Source of the DNA: PALSA-505 sp963762615
GTDB lineage: Bacteria > Actinomycetota > Actinomycetes > Streptosporangiales > Streptosporangiaceae
Length of the DNA: 64,000 nt
Assembly (NCBI GenBank): GCA_963762615.1
Contig: CAVXLG010000003.1
Coordinates: 1-64,000 of the forward strand
Direction: 5' to 3'
Shown: positions 1-7,599 of the stretch, one piece after another
How the letters are laid out: each line of letters starts with the position of its first letter
How positions within the stretch are numbered: the first letter of the stretch is position 1
Position numbers and translations under genes: made by a program
The notes under the pieces: generated by a model
The model's database searches: none
The model's input: only the letters and a program-made list of their open reading frames with translations
What the model was told of the DNA's origin: nothing

Positions 1-1
1 G

Positions 2-229
2 GGCATCGTGGCCGGGTCGATCTTCACGTTCTCGCTGACCCTCGGCGACTACATCACGCCGCTGCTGGTGGGTGGCACCAGCGCGACCTTCATGGGCAAC
101 ATCATCTACTCGAACATCGGGATCGCGAACAACGTGCCATTCGCCGCCGCCATGGCCATGATCCCCGTCGCCATCATGGCCGTCTACCTGCTCGGCGCCC
201 GGGCGCTCGGCGCGTTTGAGGAAATCTGA
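2..229 (+). CDS. ABC transporter permease, PotB-like (C-terminal part)
   Basis: The reading frame is open from the first base, so this is the last 75 codons of a gene that starts outside the window. The visible end holds two membrane segments. The stretch SLTLGDYITPLLVGG is typical of the PotB/YdcU permeases of the spermidine/putrescine type. It ends 11 bases before the next permease, so the two are one operon and would form the membrane heterodimer of an importer. The ATPase and binding protein are not in the window and presumably lie upstream. The substrate (polyamine or another small amine or carboxylate) cannot be read from this fragment. Confidence 0.82.
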   Translation, partial: GIVAGSIFTFSLTLGDYITPLLVGGTSATFMGNIIYSNIGIANNVPFAAAMAMIPVAIMAVYLLGARALGAFEEI

Positions 230-240
230 GGGCACCGGCC

Positions 241-1062
241 ATGGAACCGAAGGGCTTGCGGGTCGCGCTGCGGATCTGGGTGGCGCTGGTCCTCGCCTTC
301 CTGTTCGTCCCGATCGTGCTCATCGTGCTGTACTCGTTCAACTCCTCCAACATCGAAAGCTGGCCCATCGCGGGCTTCACGCTGCACTGGTTCAGCGTGG
401 CGTTTCATGACCCACAGGTACGCGGCGCGTTCCTGCTGTCGGTCAGGGTGGCTCTCCTGGCGATGGTGCTGGCCCTGCTGCTGGGTTCCGCCGTCGCCTA
501 TGCCCTGAACAAGTTCAGCTTCTTCGGGCGCGGGGCGATCTCATTCCTGCTCGTACTCCCGCTGGCGCTGCCCGGCATCATCACCGGGATCGCGCTGAAC
601 TCGTTCTTCTCGTTTACCGGGGTCCGGCTCGGCACTCTGACTATCGTTATCGGGCACACGACGTTCTGCATCGTGGTGGTTTTCAACAACCTGATCGCGA
701 GGCTGCGGCGAACGCCAGGATCGCTGTCCGAGGCGTCCATGGATCTCGGTGCGCGCGGCTGGCAGACGCTGAGTTTCGTGCTGTTGCCGATGACGGCGAC
801 CGCCCTGGTGTCCGGGGCGCTGCTGGCGTTCGGCCTGTCGTTCGACGAGGTCATCGTGACCGTGTTCACCGCGGGGGCACAGAACACGCTGCCGTTGTGG
901 ATCTTCGGCGCGATCCGGCTCGGCCAGCAGCTACCGGAGGTGAACGCGGTGGTGACGATCGTCATCCTGCTGACGATCATCCCGGTGCTGCTGGCGGCCC
1001 GGCTCGCCGGAGCCGGGACAGTCACCAGATCAGCCCTTGAGATCCCAGTCGGCGGAGGCTAG
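241..1062 (+). CDS. ABC transporter permease, PotC-like
   Basis: This 273-residue inner-membrane permease has about six membrane helices, beginning near residues 12-32. The EAA loop that contacts the ATPase is visible around residues 160-180 (EASMDLGARGWQTLSFVLLP). Length and layout fit the PotC/YdcV family, the partner of the PotB-like permease just upstream. The ATG at 241 is 11 bases after the upstream stop, which supports translation from one message. The family imports polyamines and related compounds. The exact substrate is inferred only at family level, because the binding protein is not visible. It is the last gene of its operon and is followed by a hairpin. Confidence 0.85.
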   Translation: MEPKGLRVALRIWVALVLAFLFVPIVLIVLYSFNSSNIESWPIAGFTLHWFSVAFHDPQVRGAFLLSVRVALLAMVLALLLGSAVAYALNKFSFFGRGAISFLLVLPLALPGIITGIALNSFFSFTGVRLGTLTIVIGHTTFCIVVVFNNLIARLRRTPGSLSEASMDLGARGWQTLSFVLLPMTATALVSGALLAFGLSFDEVIVTVFTAGAQNTLPLWIFGAIRLGQQLPEVNAVVTIVILLTIIPVLLAARLAGAGTVTRSALEIPVGGG

Positions 1063-1144
1063 CACCGGATATTCGCGTGTCGAGCGGTGCGCGTCGCAAA
1101 CTACAGCACGTGGCAGGCGCCGTGGTCCCGATCCACGACGCCGT

Positions 1145-1175
1145 GCTGGTGGCCACCCGGTGGACAGCCACCAGC
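1145..1175. terminator. Hairpin between convergent genes
   Basis: Perfect 9-bp arms (GCTGGTGGC and GCCACCAGC) enclose 13 bases. It lies between the permease gene and the convergent secreted-protein gene, so it could end transcription from both sides. There is no clear T-run, as is common in high-GC genomes. Termination is inferred. Confidence 0.4.
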
Positions 1176-1275
1176 GCGGCACCGTGGCATCCGGCAGCCA
1201 GCCGGCGAGTTCGCGGGTGTCGCTGGTCCCCCCTGCGGCGCCCGGCTCTGGCTCCAGGCCGCTCGATTGCCAGGC

Positions 1276-1845
1276 TCAGCCCCCGGTCGCTGCAAACCAG
1301 CTCGCGCCGGCGCCGGGTGAGGTGACGAACACGATGGGGGCGATGCACGGCTGGGGAAGCGTCACCGTCGCCTTGATGTTCGAGTTACCCGTGGTGCTGG
1401 CCGGGAACTCGGCGGTGCTGACGTTGGTGACAGTGGCGGTGCCGCCAGTGCCGATGGTCTGGCAGCTGACGATGGCCTGGAAGTCGGCGAACGGGTTGAC
1501 GCCCTGCAGCGCGGGCGGAACCGGGGCCTGGTCGGCGAGAACCAGGCCGCGCACCCGCACGCGCAGATGACCGTCGCTCTTGAGGGAGCCGGTCCCGGCG
1601 GTGATTATCCACGGCAGTCCGCCGCCGGGCACCCCGCGGATCGGGTTGGTCGCGCCCACGTACGGCCCGGTGACGGGCGTCATCGTGCTGAACTTGACGA
1701 TTGTGGCTGGGCCGCGGCTCGTCGAGGCAGCGGCTGCCCGGGCCGGCGTCGCGCTGGTCGGGGCGGCGAACGCCTGCACGGACACGGTAAGGCTCACCAG
1801 GGCCGCACCACCCAAGATGGCCAGCAGCCATTTGATCTTGCTCAT
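1276..1845 (-). CDS. Small secreted protein, function unknown
   Basis: This 189-residue protein has an N-terminal signal peptide: Lys residues, a hydrophobic core, and a cut likely after VQAFA near residue 25. The rest is Ala/Thr/Gly-rich and probably beta-strand, with two Cys in the mature part that could form a disulfide. I chose the ATG at 1845 because CAGGAGG sits 7 bases upstream; a longer frame to 1893 has no such site. I do not recognise a family. Nothing catalytic is visible. It is convergent with the permease operon and looks monocistronic. Confidence 0.65.
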   Translation of the reverse strand: MSKIKWLLAILGGAALVSLTVSVQAFAAPTSATPARAAAASTSRGPATIVKFSTMTPVTGPYVGATNPIRGVPGGGLPWIITAGTGSLKSDGHLRVRVRGLVLADQAPVPPALQGVNPFADFQAIVSCQTIGTGGTATVTNVSTAEFPASTTGNSNIKATVTLPQPCIAPIVFVTSPGAGASWFAATGG

Positions 1846-2064
1846 CTCGCGCCTCCTGCGTGAGCGCGGACAGCGCGCCGCGCCGCACGCCATAGTCGGG
1901 TCAGTCGTCTTTGCTTAACGTCCATGGCTTTCGGCGGGTTCACTTTGGCCATGTTAAGGCACCGCTGGAGGGATAGCCGGATCGTTAGCCATGGCGTAAC
2001 GATGCCACCGGCTGCCGTCTGCACGCGGGCACGTCGTTCCGGCTGGCCTGCCCCACGCGTTCGG

Positions 2065-3120
2065 CTATGCCTGTTGGCCGGGTGAGGTCATGAAGCGCGA
2101 GTGGCCGGGCCGGATGGCGGTCAGCATGGTCCAGCAGGCGAGCAGCAGGGGCGGGACGAACAGCACGGCCAGGTGGGCAGGCGTCGGGTTCCTGAGCAGG
2201 TTAGTGCTGGAAGCGCGGAGTGCCGCGGAGAACGCCAGCTGCATCACATAGGGGTAGAACATGGCCGCGAGAAGCAGCAGGAAGTACCGGTTCAGCTTCA
2301 AGGCCACCGCCAGGGCCACTGCGGCTGCCGCGAATACCACGCTCAGTACAAGGTAACCCGACGTATCTGGCAGCCTCGGTCCCCAGAGCCGCACAAGAGG
2401 GCTCGTCGCGTACTGCAGGAGCGTAGTGACCTGCACGAATGCGGCGGCCGGGAGCAGGACGGCCCACAGGCGCCAGTTCATCAGGTGCCGCCCGCGGCGA
2501 GGTCCGGGCGATGCGAGCAAGGCTGCTGCGCCGAGGAGGTAGGCAGTTGCGGTGAGCAGTTGCAGCGCGTCCGGAACCGAGGAGATGCCGTAGACGTACA
2601 CGACCCAGTACACGATCCAGTACAGGACCGACGCCCCCATAGCTGTCAGGGTCAGCCGCCGCCAGCCCAGCAAGGCAAAAGCCGCGACGACCACCTGGAG
2701 GCCGGCCGCGACATCGAAAAAAGGGACGCTAAGCAGGGACAATCCGCCGATCTCACGCCTGCCGAGCGCGGCCGGGAACGGGGCCCGGCCGCCGGGCGGC
2801 AGGTGATACGGCACCGCCACCTCCAGGACGGCGACGATCACCAGGAAAACCGGCGCGGCGACGCTGAACAAGGCGAGCGCGTCCGGCCACCGCTGGTTAC
2901 TCCGCCCCGGCCGCAAAGAGGTCATGGCCAGCAGAAGACGCATCCCCAGCGCGCTCCGCAGCAGATCGGCGGTTTCCAGCAGGCCGGGCCGCCGCTGCCC
3001 CGGCCGGGCGCCCGCCATCAGCACGGCGAGCATCTCGTCTTCCTGCTCGCGCCGGAACGACCGCGGATACCAGGCCAGCAACCGCCGGTACCGCCACTCC
3101 AGGCCCGCCGGATCGCTCAT
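2065..3120 (-). CDS. Integral membrane protein paired with PadR regulator
   Basis: A protein of 351 residues. The N-terminus (about 1-60) is soluble and carries the pattern YRRLLAWYPRSFRREQEDEML, seen in actinobacterial membrane proteins encoded next to PadR regulators. About seven to eight hydrophobic helices follow between residues 85 and 340. Its ATG overlaps the stop of the upstream padR gene (ATGA), so the two are translationally coupled. By context it is probably the target or effector of that PadR. Its biochemical role is not known; no transporter signature or catalytic residues can be seen. Confidence 0.7.
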   Translation of the reverse strand: MSDPAGLEWRYRRLLAWYPRSFRREQEDEMLAVLMAGARPGQRRPGLLETADLLRSALGMRLLLAMTSLRPGRSNQRWPDALALFSVAAPVFLVIVAVLEVAVPYHLPPGGRAPFPAALGRREIGGLSLLSVPFFDVAAGLQVVVAAFALLGWRRLTLTAMGASVLYWIVYWVVYVYGISSVPDALQLLTATAYLLGAAALLASPGPRRGRHLMNWRLWAVLLPAAAFVQVTTLLQYATSPLVRLWGPRLPDTSGYLVLSVVFAAAAVALAVALKLNRYFLLLLAAMFYPYVMQLAFSAALRASSTNLLRNPTPAHLAVLFVPPLLLACWTMLTAIRPGHSRFMTSPGQQA

Positions 3121-3434
3121 GTGGTCCCTCCTGCCAGGTCCAGCCGCGACAGCGCGGCGGCGGCATTGGCTCGCAGCCGCGCTGCCTCGGCAGCCAGCAC
3201 CCGGGAACCTTTAGGGGTGAGCCGGTAGTACCGGCGCAGCCGGCTCTCCACGACCTCTTCGCGGTCCACCGCGATCAGCTCATCGGCGCGCAGCCGGTCC
3301 AGCGCGGTGTACAACGTCCCGGCGCGCAGCCGGACCCGGCCATCGGAGATCTCCGTGACGTCGGTGATGATCCCGTATCCATGCTGGCTGCCCGCGGCCA
3401 GCGCCGTCAGGATCAGGAAGGTCGCCTCCTGCAT
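3117..3434 (-). CDS. PadR family transcriptional regulator
   Basis: A 105-residue short PadR protein. The winged helix lies at about residues 5-80, with the family pattern LRAGTLYTALDRL followed by RRYYRLTPKG. I chose the ATG at 3434 (MQEATFLILTALA) because the conserved domain begins there; a longer frame to 3578 crosses the promoter. The stop overlaps the start of the downstream membrane protein. PadR proteins of this type usually repress their own operon and are released by small hydrophobic ligands. The ligand here is unknown. Confidence 0.85.
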   Translation of the reverse strand: MQEATFLILTALAAGSQHGYGIITDVTEISDGRVRLRAGTLYTALDRLRADELIAVDREEVVESRLRRYYRLTPKGSRVLAAEAARLRANAAAALSRLDLAGGTT

Positions 3435-3455
3435 CGCTCGCTGAGCCACACAGGC

Positions 3456-3484
3456 GTTATATATCGCTGAACTATAGCTGTCAA
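3456..3484 (-). promoter_or_regulatory. Promoter and possible PadR operator of the padR operon
   Basis: On the minus strand, TTGACA (3484-3479) and TATAAC (3461-3456) are separated by 17 bases, a near-ideal vegetative promoter. The spacer contains the partial dyad TATAGTTCAGCGATATA, a plausible site for autorepression. The predicted start of transcription is close to the ATG, leaving a short leader. Confidence 0.6.
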
Positions 3485-3628
3485 GACATGGCGAAGCCCG
3501 CTTCACGCCTCCGCTAACACCGGTGCTGCAGAACGATAAAGTCGCAACGCCAGTACCCAGGCGCCAGCGTAAGCGCACTTGCCCATCGCAGACGGGACAT
3601 CCCCCACGGCAGGCCTGTTTGGCCTTGG

Positions 3629-4920
3629 TCAGGTCATCGTGAGCGTCATGCTGCCGACGGAAGCGCCGTCAGGGACCAGCTGGACTGTCCAGGTGCCGGA
3701 TAGCGGCGTGCTGAAGTGGTAAGAACCGTTGTCGCCGAAGTCCCAGGAGGTGTACGGGCTGGTGCTGCCCGGCTTGTAGAAGTTAAGCGAGAACGAGCCA
3801 GGGCTGCTGCCGTCGGTGAAGTTGAACTGCTTCACGGTGAACGTTCTCCTGGCCCCTGCGGTAGAGGTGAAGGAGTATCCGGCGTGCTGGCCCTCGAACT
3901 TGATCGTGGTGGTCACCGGGCTGCCGGAGGCCAGCGGCTGGGTGGCCACGTCGTTGGCGAACGTCAGGACCGTGCTGCCCACCGAGGCGCCGTCGGGCAC
4001 CAGCTTCACCTTCCAGGTGCCAGTCAGCGGCGGGGTGAAATCGTAATAGCCGTCGTCGCCGAAGTCCCAGGAAGTGTAAGGGCTGGTACTGCCCGGCTTG
4101 TAGAAGTTCAGCGAGAACGAGCCGGGACTGCTGCCGTCGGAGAAGTTGAAGTTGGTGACCTGGAACGTGACGTGCTTGCCCGCCGTGCCGGCGAAGGCGT
4201 ATCCGGCGTGCTGACCCTCGAACTTGATCGTGGTCGTCACCGGGCTGCCGGAGGCCAGCGCCTGGGTAGCCACGTCGTTGGCGAACGTCAGGACCGTGCT
4301 GCCCACCGAGGCGCCGTCAGGGACCAGCTGGACCGTCCAGGTGCCGGATAGCGGCGGAGTGAAGTCGTAAGAACCGTTGTCGCCGAAGTCCCAGGAGGCG
4401 TACGGGCTGGTACTGCCCGGCTTGTAGAAGTTCAGCGAGAACGAGCCAGGGCTGCTGCCGTCGGAGAAGTTGAACTTGGTGACCTGGAACGTGACGTGCT
4501 TGCCCGCCGTGCCGGCGAAGGCGTATCCGGCGTGCTGACCCTCGAACTTGATCGTGGTCGTCACCGGGCTGCCGGAGGCCAGCGGCTGGGTGGCCACGTC
4601 GTTGGCGAACGTCAGGGTCGTGCTGCCCACCGAAGCGCCGTCGGGTACCAGTTTCACCTTCCAGGTGCCAGTCAGCGGCGGGGTGAAGTCGTAATACCCG
4701 TCGTCGCCGAAGTCCCAGGAGGCGTACGAGCTGGTACTGCCGGGCTCATAGAAGTTCAGCGAGAACGAGCCGGGGCTGCTGCCGTCGGAGAAGTTGAAGT
4801 TGGTGACCTGGAACGTGACGTGGTGCTGCGCCGTGGCGGCGAAGGTGTACGTGATCTTCTGACTGGGCCTCGAAATGACGGCTTTCACCGGCTTCCCGCT
4901 GGTCAGCTGAACGCCAGCCA
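3629..4920 (-). repeat. Four tandem 324-bp coding repeats
   Basis: The landmark ACCGGGCTGCCGGAGG recurs at 3915, 4239 and 4563, exactly 324 bp apart. The alternating variants (DDGYYDF with LTGTWKV; DNGSYDF with LSGTWTV) show that a two-repeat block was duplicated after the first duplication. Such repeats can expand or contract by recombination and are prone to misassembly. Confidence 0.9.
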
Positions 4921-5047
4921 GGGTAGCTGCCTGCGCGGTGCTCGCCTGCGCAGCCGATGTCGCCATGACACAGACGGCAACGCCCGCCAGCAGAGCACAC
5001 GACCCGCCAACCGCGCGCGCGAACATGCTCACACCAGCACGAAACAT
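3629..5047 (-). CDS. Secreted protein of four 108-residue beta repeats
   Basis: A protein of 472 residues. A signal peptide covers about residues 1-40 (Ala-rich core, ending near SAAQA). Four tandem repeats of 108 residues then fill the rest of the protein. Each contains FSDGSSPGSFSLNFY, a WDFGD turn and a GTWxVxLVPDGASVGS end. The pattern resembles pre-peptidase C-terminal (PPC) or similar carbohydrate- or protein-binding beta-sandwiches. No enzyme domain is present, so it is probably a stand-alone binding or surface protein. The DNA repeat is 324 bp and almost identical between copies. Repeats 1 and 3 share one variant, 2 and 4 another. The ATG at 5047 follows a GGGGGGA tract; an in-frame TTG lies at 5062. 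Confidence 0.75.
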   Translation of the reverse strand: MFRAGVSMFARAVGGSCALLAGVAVCVMATSAAQASTAQAATLAGVQLTSGKPVKAVISRPSQKITYTFAATAQHHVTFQVTNFNFSDGSSPGSFSLNFYEPGSTSSYASWDFGDDGYYDFTPPLTGTWKVKLVPDGASVGSTTLTFANDVATQPLASGSPVTTTIKFEGQHAGYAFAGTAGKHVTFQVTKFNFSDGSSPGSFSLNFYKPGSTSPYASWDFGDNGSYDFTPPLSGTWTVQLVPDGASVGSTVLTFANDVATQALASGSPVTTTIKFEGQHAGYAFAGTAGKHVTFQVTNFNFSDGSSPGSFSLNFYKPGSTSPYTSWDFGDDGYYDFTPPLTGTWKVKLVPDGASVGSTVLTFANDVATQPLASGSPVTTTIKFEGQHAGYSFTSTAGARRTFTVKQFNFTDGSSPGSFSLNFYKPGSTSPYTSWDFGDNGSYHFSTPLSGTWTVQLVPDGASVGSMTLTMT

Positions 5048-5062
5048 GGTCCCCCCAGTCAA

Positions 5063-5463
5063 CGTCCCCCAGTCGAGTTGCCGGGTACGCTACCGGATGC
5101 TCACGCGCAGAGTCCAGCGTCCCCAAGCGGCCGGTCCTGAATGCCCAACAACGTCGCGTTGACCACGAGGTCACCCGCGCGAACGCCATCATCGCCGCCA
5201 CGTCCCTGAACACTGGCGCGTCTGCCTGACCGCGCTCGGCACAACCGAGGCAGTCCCGGGCAGGGCATGCCATTCGTCCCAGTTAGCGTGGGCGGCCTGT
5301 GCAGCAACGCCGCTCACTCGGCATCATCTCCCAGGAAGATGGGAGGTCCAGGCTCCCCATCGCTGGCAACCGCTCACACCAGCGGGCTGCCGGCGGCTGC
5401 TGCACGTGATCCGCGCCCAGGTCCTGATCACGGGTTCGGAACCCCGATATCGGCGGCAGGTAT
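5063..5463. other. Intergenic region without a supported gene
   Basis: About 400 bases between the repeat protein start and a hydrolase remnant. Short frames exist but none has a ribosome site or recognisable product. A promoter for the repeat protein is expected here but I could not identify one. Confidence 0.5.
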
Positions 5464-5560
5464 TTACCGGAACGGTCGCCGGGCTCCGCAGACCGTCCCC
5501 CGCGGCGGGGTGATGAGATGCACGAGGTAGCGGATTCGCCATCTGTCGGCGCAGCGAGCG
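5464..5560 (-). pseudogene. Remnant of a TAP-like alpha/beta hydrolase C-terminus (copy 1)
   Basis: Read on the minus strand this gives about 32 codons ending at a TAA at 5466-5464. They contain RYLVHLITPPRGTVCG, the last segment of secreted TAP-like (tripeptidyl aminopeptidase) hydrolases. It begins right after the stop of the complete hydrolase gene, in a different frame, and has no start of its own. It matches the second remnant at 7136-7225 in about 75 of 90 bases, including synonymous changes. I infer a leftover of a tandem hydrolase duplication. Confidence 0.6.
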
Positions 5561-7093
5561 TCAGCCCCGCGGCGCCGGTTGGAACTTCGGTGGCCTGAGC
5601 TCGGCGACGCAGGCCGTGCGCGGCGCGCTCGGTGTGGTGAGGAACGACGCGAACACGCGTTGCGCGCAGGGCGACGCGAGCGTCACGAAGTGGCCGATCC
5701 CGGGAAACTGAAGGAGCGTCGAGTTGGGCAGCATCCGCGCCCAGCTCGTCGGCGTGACGGCGTCGAAGCGGCCCGCGAGCAGCAGGGTCGGGATCGTGCT
5801 CGGCGTCGCCGCCCGCTGTTGCGCGGGCGCCTTCGGAACCTTCCACACGGTGCATTCCTGGGGGAGGTAGGTTCCGTGCACGGCCGGGCGGAGCACCGAG
5901 GCCGGATAGGCCGGGAACGCGCGCCGGCCGGCCGACAGGATGGAGCTCTTCATGTAGGGGATCCACTCGGCGCAGCCCACGCCGAGGGCCAGCCCGTAGC
6001 CGAGAATCCCAATGCCCGAGCCCACGACGTGCGCCGCGACCTGCGTGGCGATCGGCCGCGGGTTCCCGTTGGCGAGCTCGGCGATCATGGCCGGGACGTT
6101 GCGGAAGTCAGCGGTGTTGAAGGACTCATCGATGAGCCAGTTCGCCAGGCGCCCGCCGTCAAGCACCACCGTCACCGGAGGTGCGCCCGGTGCAGGTACC
6201 CCCCGCACCGTGACCGGGTGCGCCTGCAGCCGGCGAACCAGGTTCGTGAACGTCCGCGCGATCCCGGGACTACGCCGCCAGCACTGCGGCTGTCTCATGC
6301 ACGCCCGGAACAGGCGGTCGAAGCCCTCGCGGGCGTTCGGCGCAAACAGGTTGGCGGCCACCACCTCCGGCGGCTCCACCGAATCGATCGTCACGCTCCG
6401 GATCCCCCGCGGATGCTCACGCATCAACGTCATCGCGAGATTCGTGCCGTAGGAGTCGCCGAACACGTTCCACTCGCGAATCCCGAGCGCCACGCGCAGA
6501 TCCGCGACGTCAGCCGCGTTCTCGGTCGTGTTGTCCGCGCCGAGGTCGACCCCTCTTGCGAACAAGCGCCGGAAGCAGGCGCGCGTCGCCGCGACGTTCA
6601 GGCGAATGGCCCGGGACCCGTCGAGCGGGAGACCGAGGGTATGAATGAAAGCCCGGTCGACCCCCGGGCACGTCGGCGCCGGGTTCGGCGGGCCGTAGAT
6701 CGTGCCGCGCTGGCTGATGAGAATCAATTCCCGGTCACGGTTGAAGCCAGCGGCGATCAGGGCCCCCGCCTCGCCTAGCGGGAAGCCGCCGGGACCCCCG
6801 GCGAGGTACACGATCGGATCGGGCGCGGGGTGCAGCGACTTCGCCGGCACGATCCCGACCGTCAGGCGGAGCGTGCGCCCGTTCGGTCTGGCCCGGTTCT
6901 CGGGCACGACGAGGAAGCCGCAGCGGGCGTTAGCAGGCAGAGTGGTCGGGAAGGGCTTGGTCGGGCACACCGCCGGCACGAACCTCGGCACCGGGAGTTC
7001 CGACCCCGCGCCGGCATTAGCGGGCGATGCTAGCGGCAGCGCTGCCGCCACCACGCCGCAGATCGTGATGAATATGAGCGGAATTTTGCGCAT
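5561..7093 (-). CDS. Secreted TAP-like alpha/beta hydrolase
   Basis: A protein of 510 residues with a signal peptide at about 1-27 (cut near ANA). The alpha/beta hydrolase fold shows the oxyanion region YLAGGPGG (near residue 95), the nucleophile elbow GDSYGT (near 215), the acid in AGRFDAVTP (near 440) and the His in GIGHFV (near 465). A Cys-rich TAP-type C-terminus follows. These enzymes are exported and usually release N-terminal peptides or hydrolyse small esters or amides; the substrate here is inferred only to class. It appears complete. Remnants of related C-termini lie on both sides, which suggests it is the survivor of a tandem family. Confidence 0.85.
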   Translation of the reverse strand: MRKIPLIFITICGVVAAALPLASPANAGAGSELPVPRFVPAVCPTKPFPTTLPANARCGFLVVPENRARPNGRTLRLTVGIVPAKSLHPAPDPIVYLAGGPGGFPLGEAGALIAAGFNRDRELILISQRGTIYGPPNPAPTCPGVDRAFIHTLGLPLDGSRAIRLNVAATRACFRRLFARGVDLGADNTTENAADVADLRVALGIREWNVFGDSYGTNLAMTLMREHPRGIRSVTIDSVEPPEVVAANLFAPNAREGFDRLFRACMRQPQCWRRSPGIARTFTNLVRRLQAHPVTVRGVPAPGAPPVTVVLDGGRLANWLIDESFNTADFRNVPAMIAELANGNPRPIATQVAAHVVGSGIGILGYGLALGVGCAEWIPYMKSSILSAGRRAFPAYPASVLRPAVHGTYLPQECTVWKVPKAPAQQRAATPSTIPTLLLAGRFDAVTPTSWARMLPNSTLLQFPGIGHFVTLASPCAQRVFASFLTTPSAPRTACVAELRPPKFQPAPRG

Positions 7094-7135
7094 TATGGTC
7101 CCCAGCTCCTGGATGTTGCCTTGCCGGTGGCGGGT

Positions 7136-7330
7136 CTACTGGAAGGGTCGCTCGGTTCCGCAGACCGTCCCCCTTGGCGGGGTGATGAGATGCACGAGGT
7201 AGCGGACTCGCCACTTGTTGACGCACGTGCTGGGTAGCGCGTAGCTCGGGTGGCCGTAGCTGGCTACGGTGAGCAGCACCGCGTTGCCCAGCAGCCGCTC
7301 AACGCGCTGGACCCTGGCGTAGCTGTGGTG
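7136..7330 (-). pseudogene. Remnant of a TAP-like alpha/beta hydrolase C-terminus (copy 2)
   Basis: Minus-strand frame of about 60 codons, opening after a TAG and ending at TAG 7138-7136. It reads VERLLGNAVLLTV, then ASYGHPSYA with the catalytic His, then STCVNKW and RYLVHLITPPRGTVCG. This is the C-terminal end of a TAP-like hydrolase. The N-terminal four-fifths, with the nucleophile, is gone and no start codon fits. It lies upstream of the intact hydrolase and may overlap that gene's promoter region. Confidence 0.65.
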
Positions 7331-7599
7331 CGCGTGCTAGCGGTTGTGATCGTCATCGTGCCCTCCTGGGCGCCGATCGGCATCGGTATGGTGCTGATCA
7401 TGCGCACCGGCGGGCGTGATGGCATTGGCCAACTGACCGATTCCGGGGGATGATCCTGCGGCAGTCAGGTTGCTGCCAGCGGGCGGGCCGAGCGGCTCCA
7501 CGAGTTCCCGCTCCTGCGGGCCCGGGGTCGCAGCGGCCAGTTCGGGCGTGCCGCCAGGCGCTCCCCATGCAGTGTCCGCGCGGTGAAGCGTCGGCTCGG

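Noticed and set aside
3716..5140. Long plus-strand frames opposite the repeat protein
   Set aside because: They mirror the minus-strand repeats, have no ribosome sites and encode Arg/Gly-rich low-complexity sequence; only the minus strand has a signal peptide and family-like domains.
5464..5560. RYLVHLITPPRGTV read as a DNA methyltransferase fragment
   Set aside because: It resembles the LVTPPGG-TVLDPF motif of methylases at first sight, but the extended upstream frame at 7136-7330 (LLGNAVLLTV, YGHPS, STCV) fits the TAP-like hydrolase C-terminus much better, and the neighbour is such a hydrolase.
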